The position numbers and the translations under genes were made by a program. From NCBI GenBank assembly GCA_000719695.1, contig JOHN01000021.1:1-64000 (forward strand): 64,000 bases of DNA, read 5' to 3'. The stretch is from Streptomyces sp. NRRL F-6131 (GTDB lineage Bacteria > Actinomycetota > Actinomycetes > Streptomycetales > Streptomycetaceae). The notes beneath the pieces are model-generated. The model was not told the origin of the DNA, made no database searches, and saw nothing but the letters and a program-made list of their open reading frames with translations. Below, piece after piece: positions 54,323-64,000 of this stretch. Within the stretch, counting starts at the first letter, position 1, and every line of letters begins with the position of its first letter.

Positions 54323-55638
54323 GCGGTGGCCTCGTGGGGTCGGGCCGCGCGGGCGGCGAGGCCGAGGACGATCGAGGTCAGCACCGTGGTGGTGCCGCCG
54401 ATGTCGGCGTAGAGGAAGTCGATCAGCACCCAGGTGAGCAGGGCGAGGGCGGCCAGGGCGGGCCCGCGGGCGTGCCGGAGGCAGCCGAGCAGCAGGCCGA
54501 GGAAGAGCAGGCCGTAGGCGACGATGCCGATCAGGCCCTGCTCGCTGAGCACCAGGAAGTACATGTTGTGCGGGGAGAGCAGCGGTTCGCGCTGGAAGCC
54601 GATGGTGGCGTCGGCGGCGTCGCTGCCGGAGGAGAGCCGCAGCGGGGCGTGGCTGTCGCGCAGCTGCTGGAAGGCCTTGGGTCCGGCGCCGGAGACCGGG
54701 TGGTCCTGCCAGATCCGCCCGGCGGTGGCCCACAGGTCGTAGCGGTCGGAGACCGACTGGTCGGGGGCGGCGGAGACGGAGCCGATCGAGCTGAGCCGCT
54801 CGGTGACGCCGGAGCCGCCGAGGCCGAGGCCGCCGACCAGGACGACGGCGGCGGCCGCGGCGAGGATCGCGCCGCGGACGGCGAGCCGGGCGTCGGCGCG
54901 CAGCAGCAGGACGGTGGCGGCCGCGGCGGTGGCGATCCAGCTGCCGCGGCTGAAGGAGACGGCGAGCGGCAGGGCGAGGAAGGCCGCGGCGGCGAACAGG
55001 GCCCGCCGCAGCCGGGGACTGCCCTGCTCCCCCCGCTCGCCGAGCGCCAGGGCGAGCGCGGCCAGCAGGCCGTAGGCGACGACGGTGGACATCGCCATGA
55101 TGTCCAGCGCGCCGAAGGTGCCGACGGCGCGGATCGGGCGGCCGGTGTAGGAGGCGCCCGTCCCGGTGAGGAACTGGTGGACGCCGACCACGCCCTGGAT
55201 CAGCGCGGCGGCCACGAAGGAGCCGAGCACGAGCCGCTGGTCGGTGCGGTCCCGCAGGGCGCACAGCACGGCGGCCGGGACGAGCACGAAGACCTGGGTG
55301 AGCCGGACGAAGCCGGTGAGGCTGGTCGCCGGGTCGATCGAGCCGACGGTGGCGACGGCGGCCGCGGCGACGATCGCGCCGAACCGGACGGCGTCGGCCC
55401 GGCCGATCGCCGGGGTGCGGCCGCGCAGCAGGTGGACGGCGGTGAGCGCGACCAGGGCGAGCGAGGCGAGGTCGGCGGCGGTGACGTGGACCGCGGCCGC
55501 GACGTCCTTCTCCCCGGTGGGGACGCAGACCAGCAGCACGGTGGCGGCGGCCAGCAGGCTGGGGCGCTCCTGGAGGACGCCGCCCGCCCGCCGTAACAGC
55601 CGGGCGGGGTGCGGGGGTGCGGCGAGGGTCAGGGCCAC
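54319..55638 (-). CDS. O-antigen ligase/Wzy-like polymerase
   Basis: The 439-residue protein has about 10-12 membrane segments with a large extracytoplasmic loop and the Wzy_C/O-antigen ligase features (SFSRGSWIA, DHPVSGAGPKAFQQLRDSHAP, SPHNMYFLVLSEQGLIG). It joins repeat units or ligates them. The start is uncertain: the GTG at 55638 is used, eight bases after the upstream stop, with GGGAG about 12 bases away. Confidence 0.88.
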   Translation of the reverse strand: MALTLAAPPHPARLLRRAGGVLQERPSLLAAATVLLVCVPTGEKDVAAAVHVTAADLASLALVALTAVHLLRGRTPAIGRADAVRFGAIVAAAAVATVGSIDPATSLTGFVRLTQVFVLVPAAVLCALRDRTDQRLVLGSFVAAALIQGVVGVHQFLTGTGASYTGRPIRAVGTFGALDIMAMSTVVAYGLLAALALALGERGEQGSPRLRRALFAAAAFLALPLAVSFSRGSWIATAAAATVLLLRADARLAVRGAILAAAAAVVLVGGLGLGGSGVTERLSSIGSVSAAPDQSVSDRYDLWATAGRIWQDHPVSGAGPKAFQQLRDSHAPLRLSSGSDAADATIGFQREPLLSPHNMYFLVLSEQGLIGIVAYGLLFLGLLLGCLRHARGPALAALALLTWVLIDFLYADIGGTTTVLTSIVLGLAARAARPHEATA

Positions 55639-55646
55639 GGCGTCGA

Positions 55647-57170
55647 TCAGCTCCCGTCCGGGTGGAGCATGAGGGCCGCGGTGCGGCACAGGATCTTGAC
55701 GTCCTGCCAGAGGCTCCAGCTCTCGATGTAGCGGTTGTCGAAGCGGGCCCGGTCCTCGATCGAGGTGTCCCCGCGCAGGCCGTTGACCTGGGCGAGGCCG
55801 GTGAGGCCGACCGGGACGCGGTGGCGGTCCGCGTACTCGGGGTAGGCCTGGCTGAACCGCATGACGAAGTAGGGGCGCTCGGGGCGCGGGCCGACCAGGC
55901 TCATGTCGCCGCGCAGCACGTTCCACAGCTGCGGCAGCTCGTCCAGGGAGCTGCGGCGCATCAGCCGGCCGACGGCGCCCATCCGGTGGTCCTGCGAGAT
56001 GTTCCAGCGGGTGGCGGACTCGTGCTCGTTGCTCGGCCGCAGGGTGCGGAACTTGAGGACGGTGAAGACCCGGCCGTCGAGGCCGGTGCGCTGCTGGCGG
56101 AAGAGCACGCCGGGGCCGGTGTCGAAGCGGACGGCGAGCGCGCAGAGGGCGAGCACGGGGGCGAGGAGCAGCAGGCCGATCGCGGCGGCGGTCACGTCGA
56201 GGGTCCGCTTGGCGGCCCAGCCGGGGCGGCGCACCGCGGCGCGGCCGACCCGCAGGCAGGGGAAGCCCCAGAGGTGGTCGGCGCCGAGGAGCCGCCCGGC
56301 GCCGAGCGAGCCGTACTCCCGCAGGGCGGGCACCAGCCAGACCTGGCAGCCGAGCCGGGCGGCGTCGCGCAGGGCGGCGGCGGTCTCGGCCTCGTCGGCG
56401 GCGCCGGCGGTGGCGACCACGTGGTGGACGCGGTGGCGGCGGACCTCGCGTTCGAGGACCTCGCGGCCGCCGAGCACGGGCAGGTCGGTGTCGCCGGCGA
56501 GCAGCGGCGGGTCGGCGTCGAGGAAGCCGACGGGACGCATCCCGTACTCGCGGCGCTCGCTGAGGGCGGCCGCGACCCGGCGGCCGAGCCGACCGGCGCC
56601 GAGCACCAGGACGGGGCTGGGCCGGCTGCGCCGGATCCGGCGGACCAGGTGGTAGAGCAGGGCGCGGCCGCAGACGGCGAGCAGCAGCTGGGTGCCGAGC
56701 AGGACGGTGAGCCGGGCCGGGGTGGCGGGGCCGGAGTCGGGCCAGTGGCCCTCGAGGCAGCCGGCCAGGGTGACGGCGAAGGCGGCGGCGACGAGCGCCC
56801 GCGCGGTGAGGGCGGGCAGCTCGTCGAGGACGGAGAGGGTGAGCCGGGTGCGGTAGAGGCCGCCGGCCAGGTTGAGCAGGATCAGCAGGGGCAGCAGGGC
56901 GGCCACGCCGAGCAGGGGCGCGACCCGGACGGCGGGGTCGAGGGCGCGGTTGGCGACCCCGGTGGCGGTGCAGAGGGAGACCGCGTCGACGGCGACCAGG
57001 GCCACGGGCAGCGCGAGCCGGGAGCGGACCGGGCGGCGGCGCCGGCGGGTCGGTGCGGCGCTGCGGGCCTGCGCCGAGCGCGCCGGGCGGTCGAGCAGCC
57101 CGGTGGCGGGGCGGCGTGGGCCGGACAGGGACCGCCCGGGCCGTGGCACGCTGTCGTGGTCAATGGTCAT
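55647..57170 (-). CDS. Polyprenyl-phosphate glycosyl-1-phosphate transferase (WbaP/CpsE-like)
   Basis: The 507-residue protein has N-terminal membrane helices, a central Rossmann-like NAD-binding region (VLVLGAGRLGRRVAAAL) and a C-terminal PglC/bacterial sugar transferase domain (KRTLDVTAAAIGLLLLAP, FRQQRTGLDGRVFTVLKFRTL, SLDELPQLWNVLRGDMSLVGPRP, GLTGLAQVNG). It starts repeat-unit assembly by loading sugar-1-phosphate on the lipid carrier. It begins the coupled EPS operon; the upstream region contains an inverted repeat. Confidence 0.95.
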   Translation of the reverse strand: MTIDHDSVPRPGRSLSGPRRPATGLLDRPARSAQARSAAPTRRRRRPVRSRLALPVALVAVDAVSLCTATGVANRALDPAVRVAPLLGVAALLPLLILLNLAGGLYRTRLTLSVLDELPALTARALVAAAFAVTLAGCLEGHWPDSGPATPARLTVLLGTQLLLAVCGRALLYHLVRRIRRSRPSPVLVLGAGRLGRRVAAALSERREYGMRPVGFLDADPPLLAGDTDLPVLGGREVLEREVRRHRVHHVVATAGAADEAETAAALRDAARLGCQVWLVPALREYGSLGAGRLLGADHLWGFPCLRVGRAAVRRPGWAAKRTLDVTAAAIGLLLLAPVLALCALAVRFDTGPGVLFRQQRTGLDGRVFTVLKFRTLRPSNEHESATRWNISQDHRMGAVGRLMRRSSLDELPQLWNVLRGDMSLVGPRPERPYFVMRFSQAYPEYADRHRVPVGLTGLAQVNGLRGDTSIEDRARFDNRYIESWSLWQDVKILCRTAALMLHPDGS

Positions 57171-57504
57171 CAGCGCACGAACTCCCCTGCTGTGTGCCCG
57201 GGGTGACGGCGTCCCCGCACCGGTTGGTCGGGGGCGGCCGTCCCGGCCCGGTGGGCGCGGTCCTGACAGCACCTGCTGCCGCTGGCGGCTTTCGATTTCC
57301 TCGCGAATTTCCGGCGTGAAATCGAAACGAAGCAGGCAAAATCAGACGTTACCGAACGCTGGCTTGAATGCTGGAAGCTGACTTGCCATTTCATTCCAGC
57401 CGCCCATTAATAGGTATTTCTGATTTGACCCCTCGCCCACAACCGGTTGAGGGTGCGAATACGACGGCGCCGGATCGGCGGGGCATTCACGGCATGTGAA
57501 ACGA
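57171..57504. promoter_or_regulatory. EPS operon control region with inverted repeat
   Basis: In this 334-base, AT-richer gap TTTCGATTT (57290-57298) and AAATCGAAA (57319-57327) form a 9-bp inverted repeat with a 20-base spacer. Further upstream TATTAAT on the minus strand (about 57409-57403) could be a -10. This is the likely promoter of the EPS operon. Confidence 0.5.
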
Positions 57505-58659
57505 TCAGATCCGCTGCGGGACACGGGCGCGACGCCGCCCCGCCGCCGGACCGGCGCCCAGCAGGTCGCGGTAGAGCGCGTCCACCTGTTCGACCACCGA
57601 GCGAACATCATGGCGAGCCGCGGCGTGCTCGCGCAGACGGCCGCCCCGTCGCTCGCACTCGATCGGATCGGACAGGGCCTCGGCCATTCGGGTGATGAGC
57701 GCGGCCACGTCCTCGGGCGGCACCACGGCCGACGCGCGTTCGACCGGCGGCAGGCACTCGCGCGCGCCCGGCACGTCGGTCAGGAGCACCGGCCGCCCCG
57801 AGGCCATCGCCTCCAGCGGGGCCAGCGCCATGCCCTCCCAGCGCGAGGGCAGCACCACCAGGTCGGCCGCGGCCAGCCACGGCCGCGGGTCCGCGACGTC
57901 CCCGACCAACCGGACCCGGGACGGCTCGGCGGACTCCCGGACCGTCGCCGCCAACCGGGCCTCCTCCGGGCCGCCGCCGACCAGGGCCAGCCGGGCCGCC
58001 GGCACCCGGCGCTGCACCTCGGACCAGGCGGCGAGCAGCACGTCCTGCCCCTTCTGCCGGCAGAGCCGGCCCACGCAGACCGCGAGCGGGGCGTCCAGTT
58101 CCAGGCCGAGCGCGATCCGGGCGGCCCGGCGGTCGGCGGGGGCGAAGTGGCGGACGTCCACGCCGTTGGGCACCACCGCCCAGTCGGCGTGCAGCCCGGC
58201 CGCGACACCGTCGGCCCGCTCCTGGACCGAGACGCAGAGCAGCCGGTGCGCCCAGCGGGTCGCGTACCGCTCCCAGCGCAGGGTGGCGGCGGCCGGCGCG
58301 CCGTCCACCGCGGCGAAGGACCACGCGTGCGGCTGGAAGACGGTCGGCACCGCGCCGCGGACGGCGAGCCGGCCGGCCAGCCCGGCCTTGGCGCTGTGCA
58401 GGTGGAGCATGTCGGGCGCGACGGCCCGGACGATCCGGCGCAGCCGCCAGACCTCGGCGGCGGTGGCGGGGCCGGGCGAGCGGCGGGCGGGCCAGTCCTG
58501 GACGAGCGCCCCGACGGCGGCGGCCTCCTCGGCCAGCCGGCCGCCGCGCGGACAGGCGACCAGCACCCGGTGGCCGGCCTCGCGCTGCCCGCGGACGAGG
58601 TCGACCACGACGCGGGCCACTCCGCCGTCGACGGGTTGGGAAATGTGAAGGATCGTCAT
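57505..58659 (-). CDS. GT4 family glycosyltransferase
   Basis: The 384-residue GT-B protein has ISQPVDGGVARVVVDLVRG at the N-terminus and CVGRLCRQKGQDVLLAAW, PSRWEGMALAPLEAMASGRPV (E-x7-E) at the C-terminus. It is the second glycosyltransferase of the exopolysaccharide cluster. The start is the ATG at 58659 or the GTG two codons upstream. Confidence 0.92.
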   Translation of the reverse strand: MTILHISQPVDGGVARVVVDLVRGQREAGHRVLVACPRGGRLAEEAAAVGALVQDWPARRSPGPATAAEVWRLRRIVRAVAPDMLHLHSAKAGLAGRLAVRGAVPTVFQPHAWSFAAVDGAPAAATLRWERYATRWAHRLLCVSVQERADGVAAGLHADWAVVPNGVDVRHFAPADRRAARIALGLELDAPLAVCVGRLCRQKGQDVLLAAWSEVQRRVPAARLALVGGGPEEARLAATVRESAEPSRVRLVGDVADPRPWLAAADLVVLPSRWEGMALAPLEAMASGRPVLLTDVPGARECLPPVERASAVVPPEDVAALITRMAEALSDPIECERRGGRLREHAAARHDVRSVVEQVDALYRDLLGAGPAAGRRRARVPQRI

Positions 58660-58845
58660 ATGCACGGCGGCGAGCCTAGGGTCGCCGCACGGTGCCGCGG
58701 GGCCGTCGTCACCCGGAGGTGGCGGGGCGTCCACCCGTACGGCGTTCCGCTCGTACGGGTGGGCGAACTCCTCGAATCCCTGGACGGGTCGGCGGGCGCT
58801 CCGGAACGCGCCCGCGGGGCCGGCCGGAGCCGGCCCCGGAGGGCG

Positions 58846-59286
58846 TCAGCGGACCTCGGTGGCCAGGTTGGCGAGCACCTGGTCGTGGATCCGGTTCAGG
58901 CCCTTGGGCGCGAAGGTCCGCTCGAAGAAGCCGCCGATGCCGGTCGCCCCCTGCCAGGTGGCCGTGACGGTGACCTTGGTCCGGCCCTCGCCGGCCGCCG
59001 CGACGGTCCAGGTGATCACCATGCTGGAGTTGGCGTCCTTCTCGACCAGCTGGTCGGGGCGCGGCGCCGAGACGGTGAACAGGCAGTCCCGGATCCGCTT
59101 CTCGGTGGCCCGGAGCTTCCAGTGCACCTGGGTGCCCGCGCCGGTGCCGCCGACCCGGACCTCGTACTCGCTGTACTGCTCCGGCAGCAGCTTGGGGCGG
59201 ATCACCTGGTAGTCGGCCAGGACCTCGTACACCCGCTCCGGGGCCGCGTCGTAGACCCGCTCGGTGGTGGCCTGCACCTGTCCCAT
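58846..59286 (-). CDS. SRPBCC family protein
   Basis: The 146-residue protein has the START/polyketide-cyclase-like SRPBCC fold (VYDAAPERVYEVLADYQVIRPKLLP near the N-terminus, a long C-terminal helix FERTFAPKGLNRIHDQVLANL). Such proteins bind hydrophobic ligands in a deep pocket; the ligand is unknown. AAGGAG lies nine bases before the ATG. Confidence 0.9.
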   Translation of the reverse strand: MGQVQATTERVYDAAPERVYEVLADYQVIRPKLLPEQYSEYEVRVGGTGAGTQVHWKLRATEKRIRDCLFTVSAPRPDQLVEKDANSSMVITWTVAAAGEGRTKVTVTATWQGATGIGGFFERTFAPKGLNRIHDQVLANLATEVR

Positions 59287-59506
59287 GGTCGTGCTCTCCT
59301 TGTCCGGTCGTCCGGCACCGGTTCGGTCCGGGGTGGTCACCGACAAGACAACCACAGCACCCCGCGCCCGCCCGGCGGCGCCCTCCGCTCCGGCGCGGAC
59401 AGGGCCCGCGTCCCGCTTTCGGGGCTCGACGGCCCCGCGAGGGACCCGGGAGCGGCCCGGGAGCGGCCCGGGAGGGATCCGGGGGACAGGGCTTAGGGTG
59501 GCGGAT

Positions 59507-60400
59507 GTGCTCGAACAGGTGACAGCAGTGCGCTACGTCGACCCGCTGCGGGCCGGCGGTTCCGTCCCCGGCGTGGTGGAGACCGACGACCTGGGCACCT
59601 ACGTGGTGAAGTTCGCCGGTGCCGCCCAGGGCCGCAAGGCGCTGGTGGCCGAGGTGATCGTCGGCGAGCTGGCCCGGCGGCTCGGGCTGCCGGTGCCGGA
59701 GCTGCGGCTGGTCGACTTCGACCCTGCGGTCGCCGAGGACGAGCCGGACCACGAGATCCAGGACATCCTGCGGGCCAGCCGCGGGCTCAACCTCGGCATG
59801 GACCTGCTGCCGGGCGCCCGCGACTTCCGGCCCGGCATGATCGACGTCGGGCCGGTCGAGGCCGGCCGGGTGATCTGGCTGGACGCGCTCACCGGCAACG
59901 TCGACCGGACGGTGCACAACCCCAACCTGATGGTCTGGCACGGCGGGCTCTGGCTGATCGACAACGGCGCCGCGCTGATCTTCCACCACCGCTGGTCCGC
60001 GGCCGGGTCGGCGGTCGGCAAGCGGTACGACCTCAGCGCGCACGCCCTCGGCGGGTACCGCCCGGACGTCCGACTGGCCGACGAGGAGCTCGGGCCGCGG
60101 GTCACCGTCGGACTGCTGACGGAGGTGGTGGCGCTGGTGCCGGACGCCTGGCTGGCCGACGAGCCGGGGTTCGACTCGGTCGAGGAGCTGCGCGGGGCCT
60201 ACGTGCACCACCTGGCGGCCCGGGCGGCGCGCTCCGCCGAGTGGCTGCCGGACGGGTTCTCGACCCCCGACCAGCTGCGCGAGGCGGAGCGGCGGCGGGC
60301 CGCGCGGACCAGGGCGGGGCGGCCGGCCTGGCTGCGGGAGGTGCCGGACCTGCACGGCAAGCCGTCGGTGGAGACGGTCTGGGAGCAGCACGTCGACTGA
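59507..60400 (+). CDS. HipA-like kinase family protein
   Basis: The 297-residue protein is a short HipA-like kinase: VVKFAGAAQG (ATP-site lysine), WLDALTGNVDRTVHNPNLMVW and LIDNGAALIFHH (catalytic Asp-Asn regions). It lacks the N-terminal HipA subdomain and has no HipB antitoxin gene nearby, so a persistence toxin role cannot be assumed. I use the GTG at 59507; the GTG at 59498 is possible. Confidence 0.87.
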   Translation: MLEQVTAVRYVDPLRAGGSVPGVVETDDLGTYVVKFAGAAQGRKALVAEVIVGELARRLGLPVPELRLVDFDPAVAEDEPDHEIQDILRASRGLNLGMDLLPGARDFRPGMIDVGPVEAGRVIWLDALTGNVDRTVHNPNLMVWHGGLWLIDNGAALIFHHRWSAAGSAVGKRYDLSAHALGGYRPDVRLADEELGPRVTVGLLTEVVALVPDAWLADEPGFDSVEELRGAYVHHLAARAARSAEWLPDGFSTPDQLREAERRRAARTRAGRPAWLREVPDLHGKPSVETVWEQHVD

Positions 60401-60461
60401 TCCGCCCCGGTACCCGTGGCAGGTGCCGGGGGCGCCCGGCGCGGAAGGCCGGGAACGCGGA

Positions 60462-60491
60462 ACGGGGGCGGGACTCGCGTCCCGCCCCCGT
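60462..60491. terminator. Terminator between HipA-like and subtilisin genes
   Basis: A 13-bp stem (60462-60474 with 60479-60491) on tetraloop TCGC separates two converging genes. Confidence 0.85.
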
Positions 60492-60525
60492 CGGTGGCTC
60501 AGGTGTTCAGCCGGTCAGCCGTGGC

Positions 60526-62013
<1,488 letters not shown>

Positions 62014-62391
62014 AGGGGTTGGCCCTCCCGAGTCGTCATGCGGGCAACTGCGGTTGGCAGGTGCACCTGGAATGATCGGGACGCTAGTGAACAAGTGTTG
62101 CAATCCGCAAGAGGTAGTCATCCAATCGTCACAAGTCGTCCACCGCCGGAAGGTATGACTCCGGTCCTGCTGGGCAGGGGCGGGCGATCGGGTGACAGCA
62201 CGGACGACCGGACCGCCCACAGGACGGACCGGAGGACGGCTCGGAGGACGGCTCGGAGGACGGACGACGCCGGACGGGTACGGACCCCACTGGCGGGCGA
62301 TCCTAGTCAGCGGGACCGACGGGGGAACAGGCATCCGCCGCGGCCGAAAGCGGCCACTGGCGGATGGCCGCCAAGCCGCGGCGTCGGCCGA
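62014..62391. promoter_or_regulatory. Subtilisin upstream region with promoter and tandem repeat
   Basis: On the minus strand TTGCGG (62110-62105) and TAGCGT (62086-62081) are separated by 18 bases and make a plausible promoter 68 bases before the protease ATG. Three units of a 12-bp repeat GGAGGACGGCTC lie at 62231-62266. Nothing else is clear in this 378-base gap. Confidence 0.5.
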
Positions 62392-63510
62392 TCAGAGGGC
62401 GTACAGTCGACGGGCGTTGTCGGCCGCCACCCCGCGGGCCAGCCGCTCGGCATCGGCCGCGGTGCAGGCGCCGTCGGCGCGCCAGCCGTCCAGCAGGGTG
62501 CCCAGGCCGTGGCGGAACTGCGCCGAGCCGACCAGGTACAGCTCCGGCAGCCCGTAGGCGTCGGTGGAGAACAGCAGCTTGCCGAACGGCGCCAGCTCCA
62601 GCATCTCGCCGAGCACCGCCGCCGCCCGGGGGCCGACGTAGGAGGTGGTCAGCCCGAGGTCGGTGTGCACCAGCGGGAAGGCCTGGGCCAGCCAGCCGGC
62701 CTGCCGGTGGTACGGGTAGCCGTGCAGCAGCACCAGCGGGACCCCGGACGGCTCGGCGGCGCGCACGAAGTCGGCCAGCAGCGACGGGTCGGCCCGGTGC
62801 AGGGTGACGTCGGGGTCGCCGAAGCCGGTGTGCAGTTGGAGCGGCAGGCGCAGCTCGGCGCAGACCTCCAGCGCGCCGTGGAGCAGCTCGTGCAGCAGGA
62901 CGGGGTCGGTCAGCCGGCCTCCCCCGGTGCGCTGCCGCGCGGTGGCGGCGGCCGTCACCGCGGCCGGGGAGGGGCGCTCCGCGGGCACCGCCAGCCCGGC
63001 CCGGTAGGCCACCACCGACTTGACCGCGACGGCGCCGGCGGCCGCGGCGGCCAGCGCCTCGCGCACCGCCCGCGCCCACCGCCGGGGCGGGTCGGCGACG
63101 GCCTCGGCGACCGCCTCCAGCCGGACCACCTCGCGCACCCGGGCGCCGGACGCCTCGGCGAACTCGCCGAGCGGCAGCAGCGGACGGCCGGCGGCGGTGG
63201 TCAGCCCGGTGTCCACCAGGCAGGTGTCCAGCCCGGCGGCGGCGAGCAGCCGACGGGCGGCCTCCGGCGCGCCGAGTTCGCGCCGCCGGGCCAGGTACTC
63301 CGCCGCGGGGGCGTGCGCGGGCAGCCCGAGCGCGGGCGGGCACCAGCGGCGGACGGCGAGCCCGAGCGCGCTGTCGAACGGCGAGGTGCCGGGCGCGGGC
63401 GGGCGGTCGGACTCGGTGAGCAGCCCCGCCAGGGCGTCGTCGGCGAGGTCGGCCGTCAGCACGCTGTGGCAGTGGTGGTCGATCAGCGCGGGGACGTCCA
63501 ACGGGGGCAC
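62392..63510 (-). CDS. Amidohydrolase family protein
   Basis: The 372-residue protein has the TIM-barrel amidohydrolase signature HHCH near residue 12, metal ligands in LHTGFGDPD and LHGYPYH, and DAYGLPELY near the end (amidohydrolase_2 type). It begins with a GTG three bases after the glutamine-synthetase-like stop, so the two are co-transcribed. The same two domains are fused in fungal FluG. Confidence 0.88.
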   Translation of the reverse strand: MPPLDVPALIDHHCHSVLTADLADDALAGLLTESDRPPAPGTSPFDSALGLAVRRWCPPALGLPAHAPAAEYLARRRELGAPEAARRLLAAAGLDTCLVDTGLTTAAGRPLLPLGEFAEASGARVREVVRLEAVAEAVADPPRRWARAVREALAAAAAGAVAVKSVVAYRAGLAVPAERPSPAAVTAAATARQRTGGGRLTDPVLLHELLHGALEVCAELRLPLQLHTGFGDPDVTLHRADPSLLADFVRAAEPSGVPLVLLHGYPYHRQAGWLAQAFPLVHTDLGLTTSYVGPRAAAVLGEMLELAPFGKLLFSTDAYGLPELYLVGSAQFRHGLGTLLDGWRADGACTAADAERLARGVAADNARRLYAL

Positions 63511-63513
63511 CGG

Positions 63514-64000
63514 TCAGTACCGCCAGCGGGTGGCGGCGGCCAGCCGTTCGGGGGCGGCGTCGGCGTACTGCTCGGCCTCGGCCTGTCGGACGGCCAGCAC
63601 CGCCTCGAAGAGCGGCTCGCCGAGCGCCTCGCGCAGCACGGCGGAGCCGCGGTAGGCGGCGAGCGCCGCGGCCGGGCCGGCCGGCAGCCGGGGGACCGTG
63701 CCGGGCTCGGCCTGCGCCGGGTCCCCGGTGAACTCCGGTGGCAGCGCGAGCCGCTGGTCCCGCCCGGCGAGGCCGGCGGCGAGCACCGCGCCGACCGCCA
63801 GATAGGGGTTGGCGGTGGCGTCGAAGCACTTGATCTCGGCGTTGGCCGCGGAGGACCGCTCGCCGGTGGAGCCGGTGACCAGGCGGAGCGCGGCCTCCCG
63901 GTTCTCCAGGCCCCAGCACTGGTAGGCGCCCGCCCAGCGCGAGGGGAGCAGCCGCAGGTAGCCGGCCGGGCTGGAGCAGCCGAGCACCAGCAGTTCGGGC
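63514..64000 (-). CDS. Glutamine-synthetase-like protein, C-terminal part (truncated by window)
   Basis: At least 162 codons of the C-terminal catalytic domain of a glutamine synthetase type enzyme are present, with the gene continuing to the right. Recognisable are CWGLENREAALRLV, NAEIKCFDATANPYLAVGAVLAAGLAG and the C-terminal AEAEQYADAAPERL. The metal/substrate residues upstream are outside the window. Streptomycetes have several GlnA-like enzymes that glutamylate amines rather than ammonia; the partner amidohydrolase favours such a role here. Confidence 0.88.
   Translation of the reverse strand, partial: PELLVLGCSSPAGYLRLLPSRWAGAYQCWGLENREAALRLVTGSTGERSSAANAEIKCFDATANPYLAVGAVLAAGLAGRDQRLALPPEFTGDPAQAEPGTVPRLPAGPAAALAAYRGSAVLREALGEPLFEAVLAVRQAEAEQYADAAPERLAAATRWRY

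Noticed and set aside
52592..55264. A single 890-codon frame joining the Wzx and Wzy regions
   Set aside because: Its N-terminal third is a shifted, Arg/Pro-rich reading of the Wzy-like gene; the flippase starts at 54322.
62231..62266. Three short direct repeats considered as a CRISPR remnant
   Set aside because: Twelve-base units are contiguous without spacers and no cas genes are near; this is a simple tandem repeat.

Overview
The window is about 73% GC by eye, has tightly packed genes with GTG/TTG starts and many 1-8 bp stop/start overlaps, and carries families typical of Streptomycetaceae (DUF3099, DUF1272, DUF6286, the SGM_5486-type small protein, a Gbn-like nucleoid protein). It is a chromosomal core segment of a Streptomyces or Kitasatospora species. 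From memory, the order tyrS, serB, fabI/fabG, tldD/E, moaA, symporter, Asp23 locus, gbn resembles the SCO1800-SCO1840 region of S. coelicolor, with rearrangements. No insertion sequence, prophage, CRISPR array or tRNA was seen.

Layout. 1-230: upstream leader/promoter region of an rRNA operon that runs leftward out of the window. 356-9.5 kb: tyrS, an HNH nuclease, a membrane-anchored PQQ-type beta-propeller, a pterin dehydratase, TauE/SafE exporter, NfeD/SPFH membrane pair and an ABC ATPase. 9.5-16.4 kb: a GAF histidine kinase/NarL regulator pair, an FHA-FHA-ABC exporter resembling mycobacterial Rv1747, serB and a SixA-type phosphatase. 16.4-18.8 kb: a CynX/NimT-type MFS exporter with a 40-aa companion protein and a divergent GntR regulator; a 17-bp palindrome lies over the MFS start. 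18.9-22.5 kb: a three-gene WXG100-like cassette. 22.5-29.9 kb: fabG-fabI, a metallo-beta-lactamase fold protein, tldD-tldE, kptA and a DUF3099 gene. 29.9-30.1 kb: a candidate 6C small RNA. 30.3-39.4 kb: moaA, DUF485-actP, an alcohol dehydrogenase, an exonuclease-BRCT protein, SURF1, a MerR-thioredoxin pair, and a membrane protein/SDR pair with an iron-box-like site between them. 39.5-42.3 kb: a six-gene Asp23/AmaP envelope-stress operon containing an unrecognised 81-aa gene. 42.4-46.9 kb: enoyl-CoA hydratase, a Gbn homologue, an ABC-F ATPase and a secreted protein.

47.2-58.7 kb is a Wzx/Wzy-type exopolysaccharide cluster: polyprenyl-phosphate glycosyltransferase, two GT4 glycosyltransferases, flippase, polymerase, Wzz-like co-polymerase, CelD/BcsL acyltransferase, NodB deacetylase and a divergent secreted GH26-like glycanase. 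Several of its genes overlap by 4-11 bp, so it probably works as one coupled unit making and trimming an acylated or deacetylated glycan whose structure cannot be read from sequence. 58.8-64 kb: an SRPBCC protein, a HipA-like kinase, a secreted subtilisin and, at the edge, an amidohydrolase next to a glutamine-synthetase-like gene, an arrangement like a split fungal FluG.
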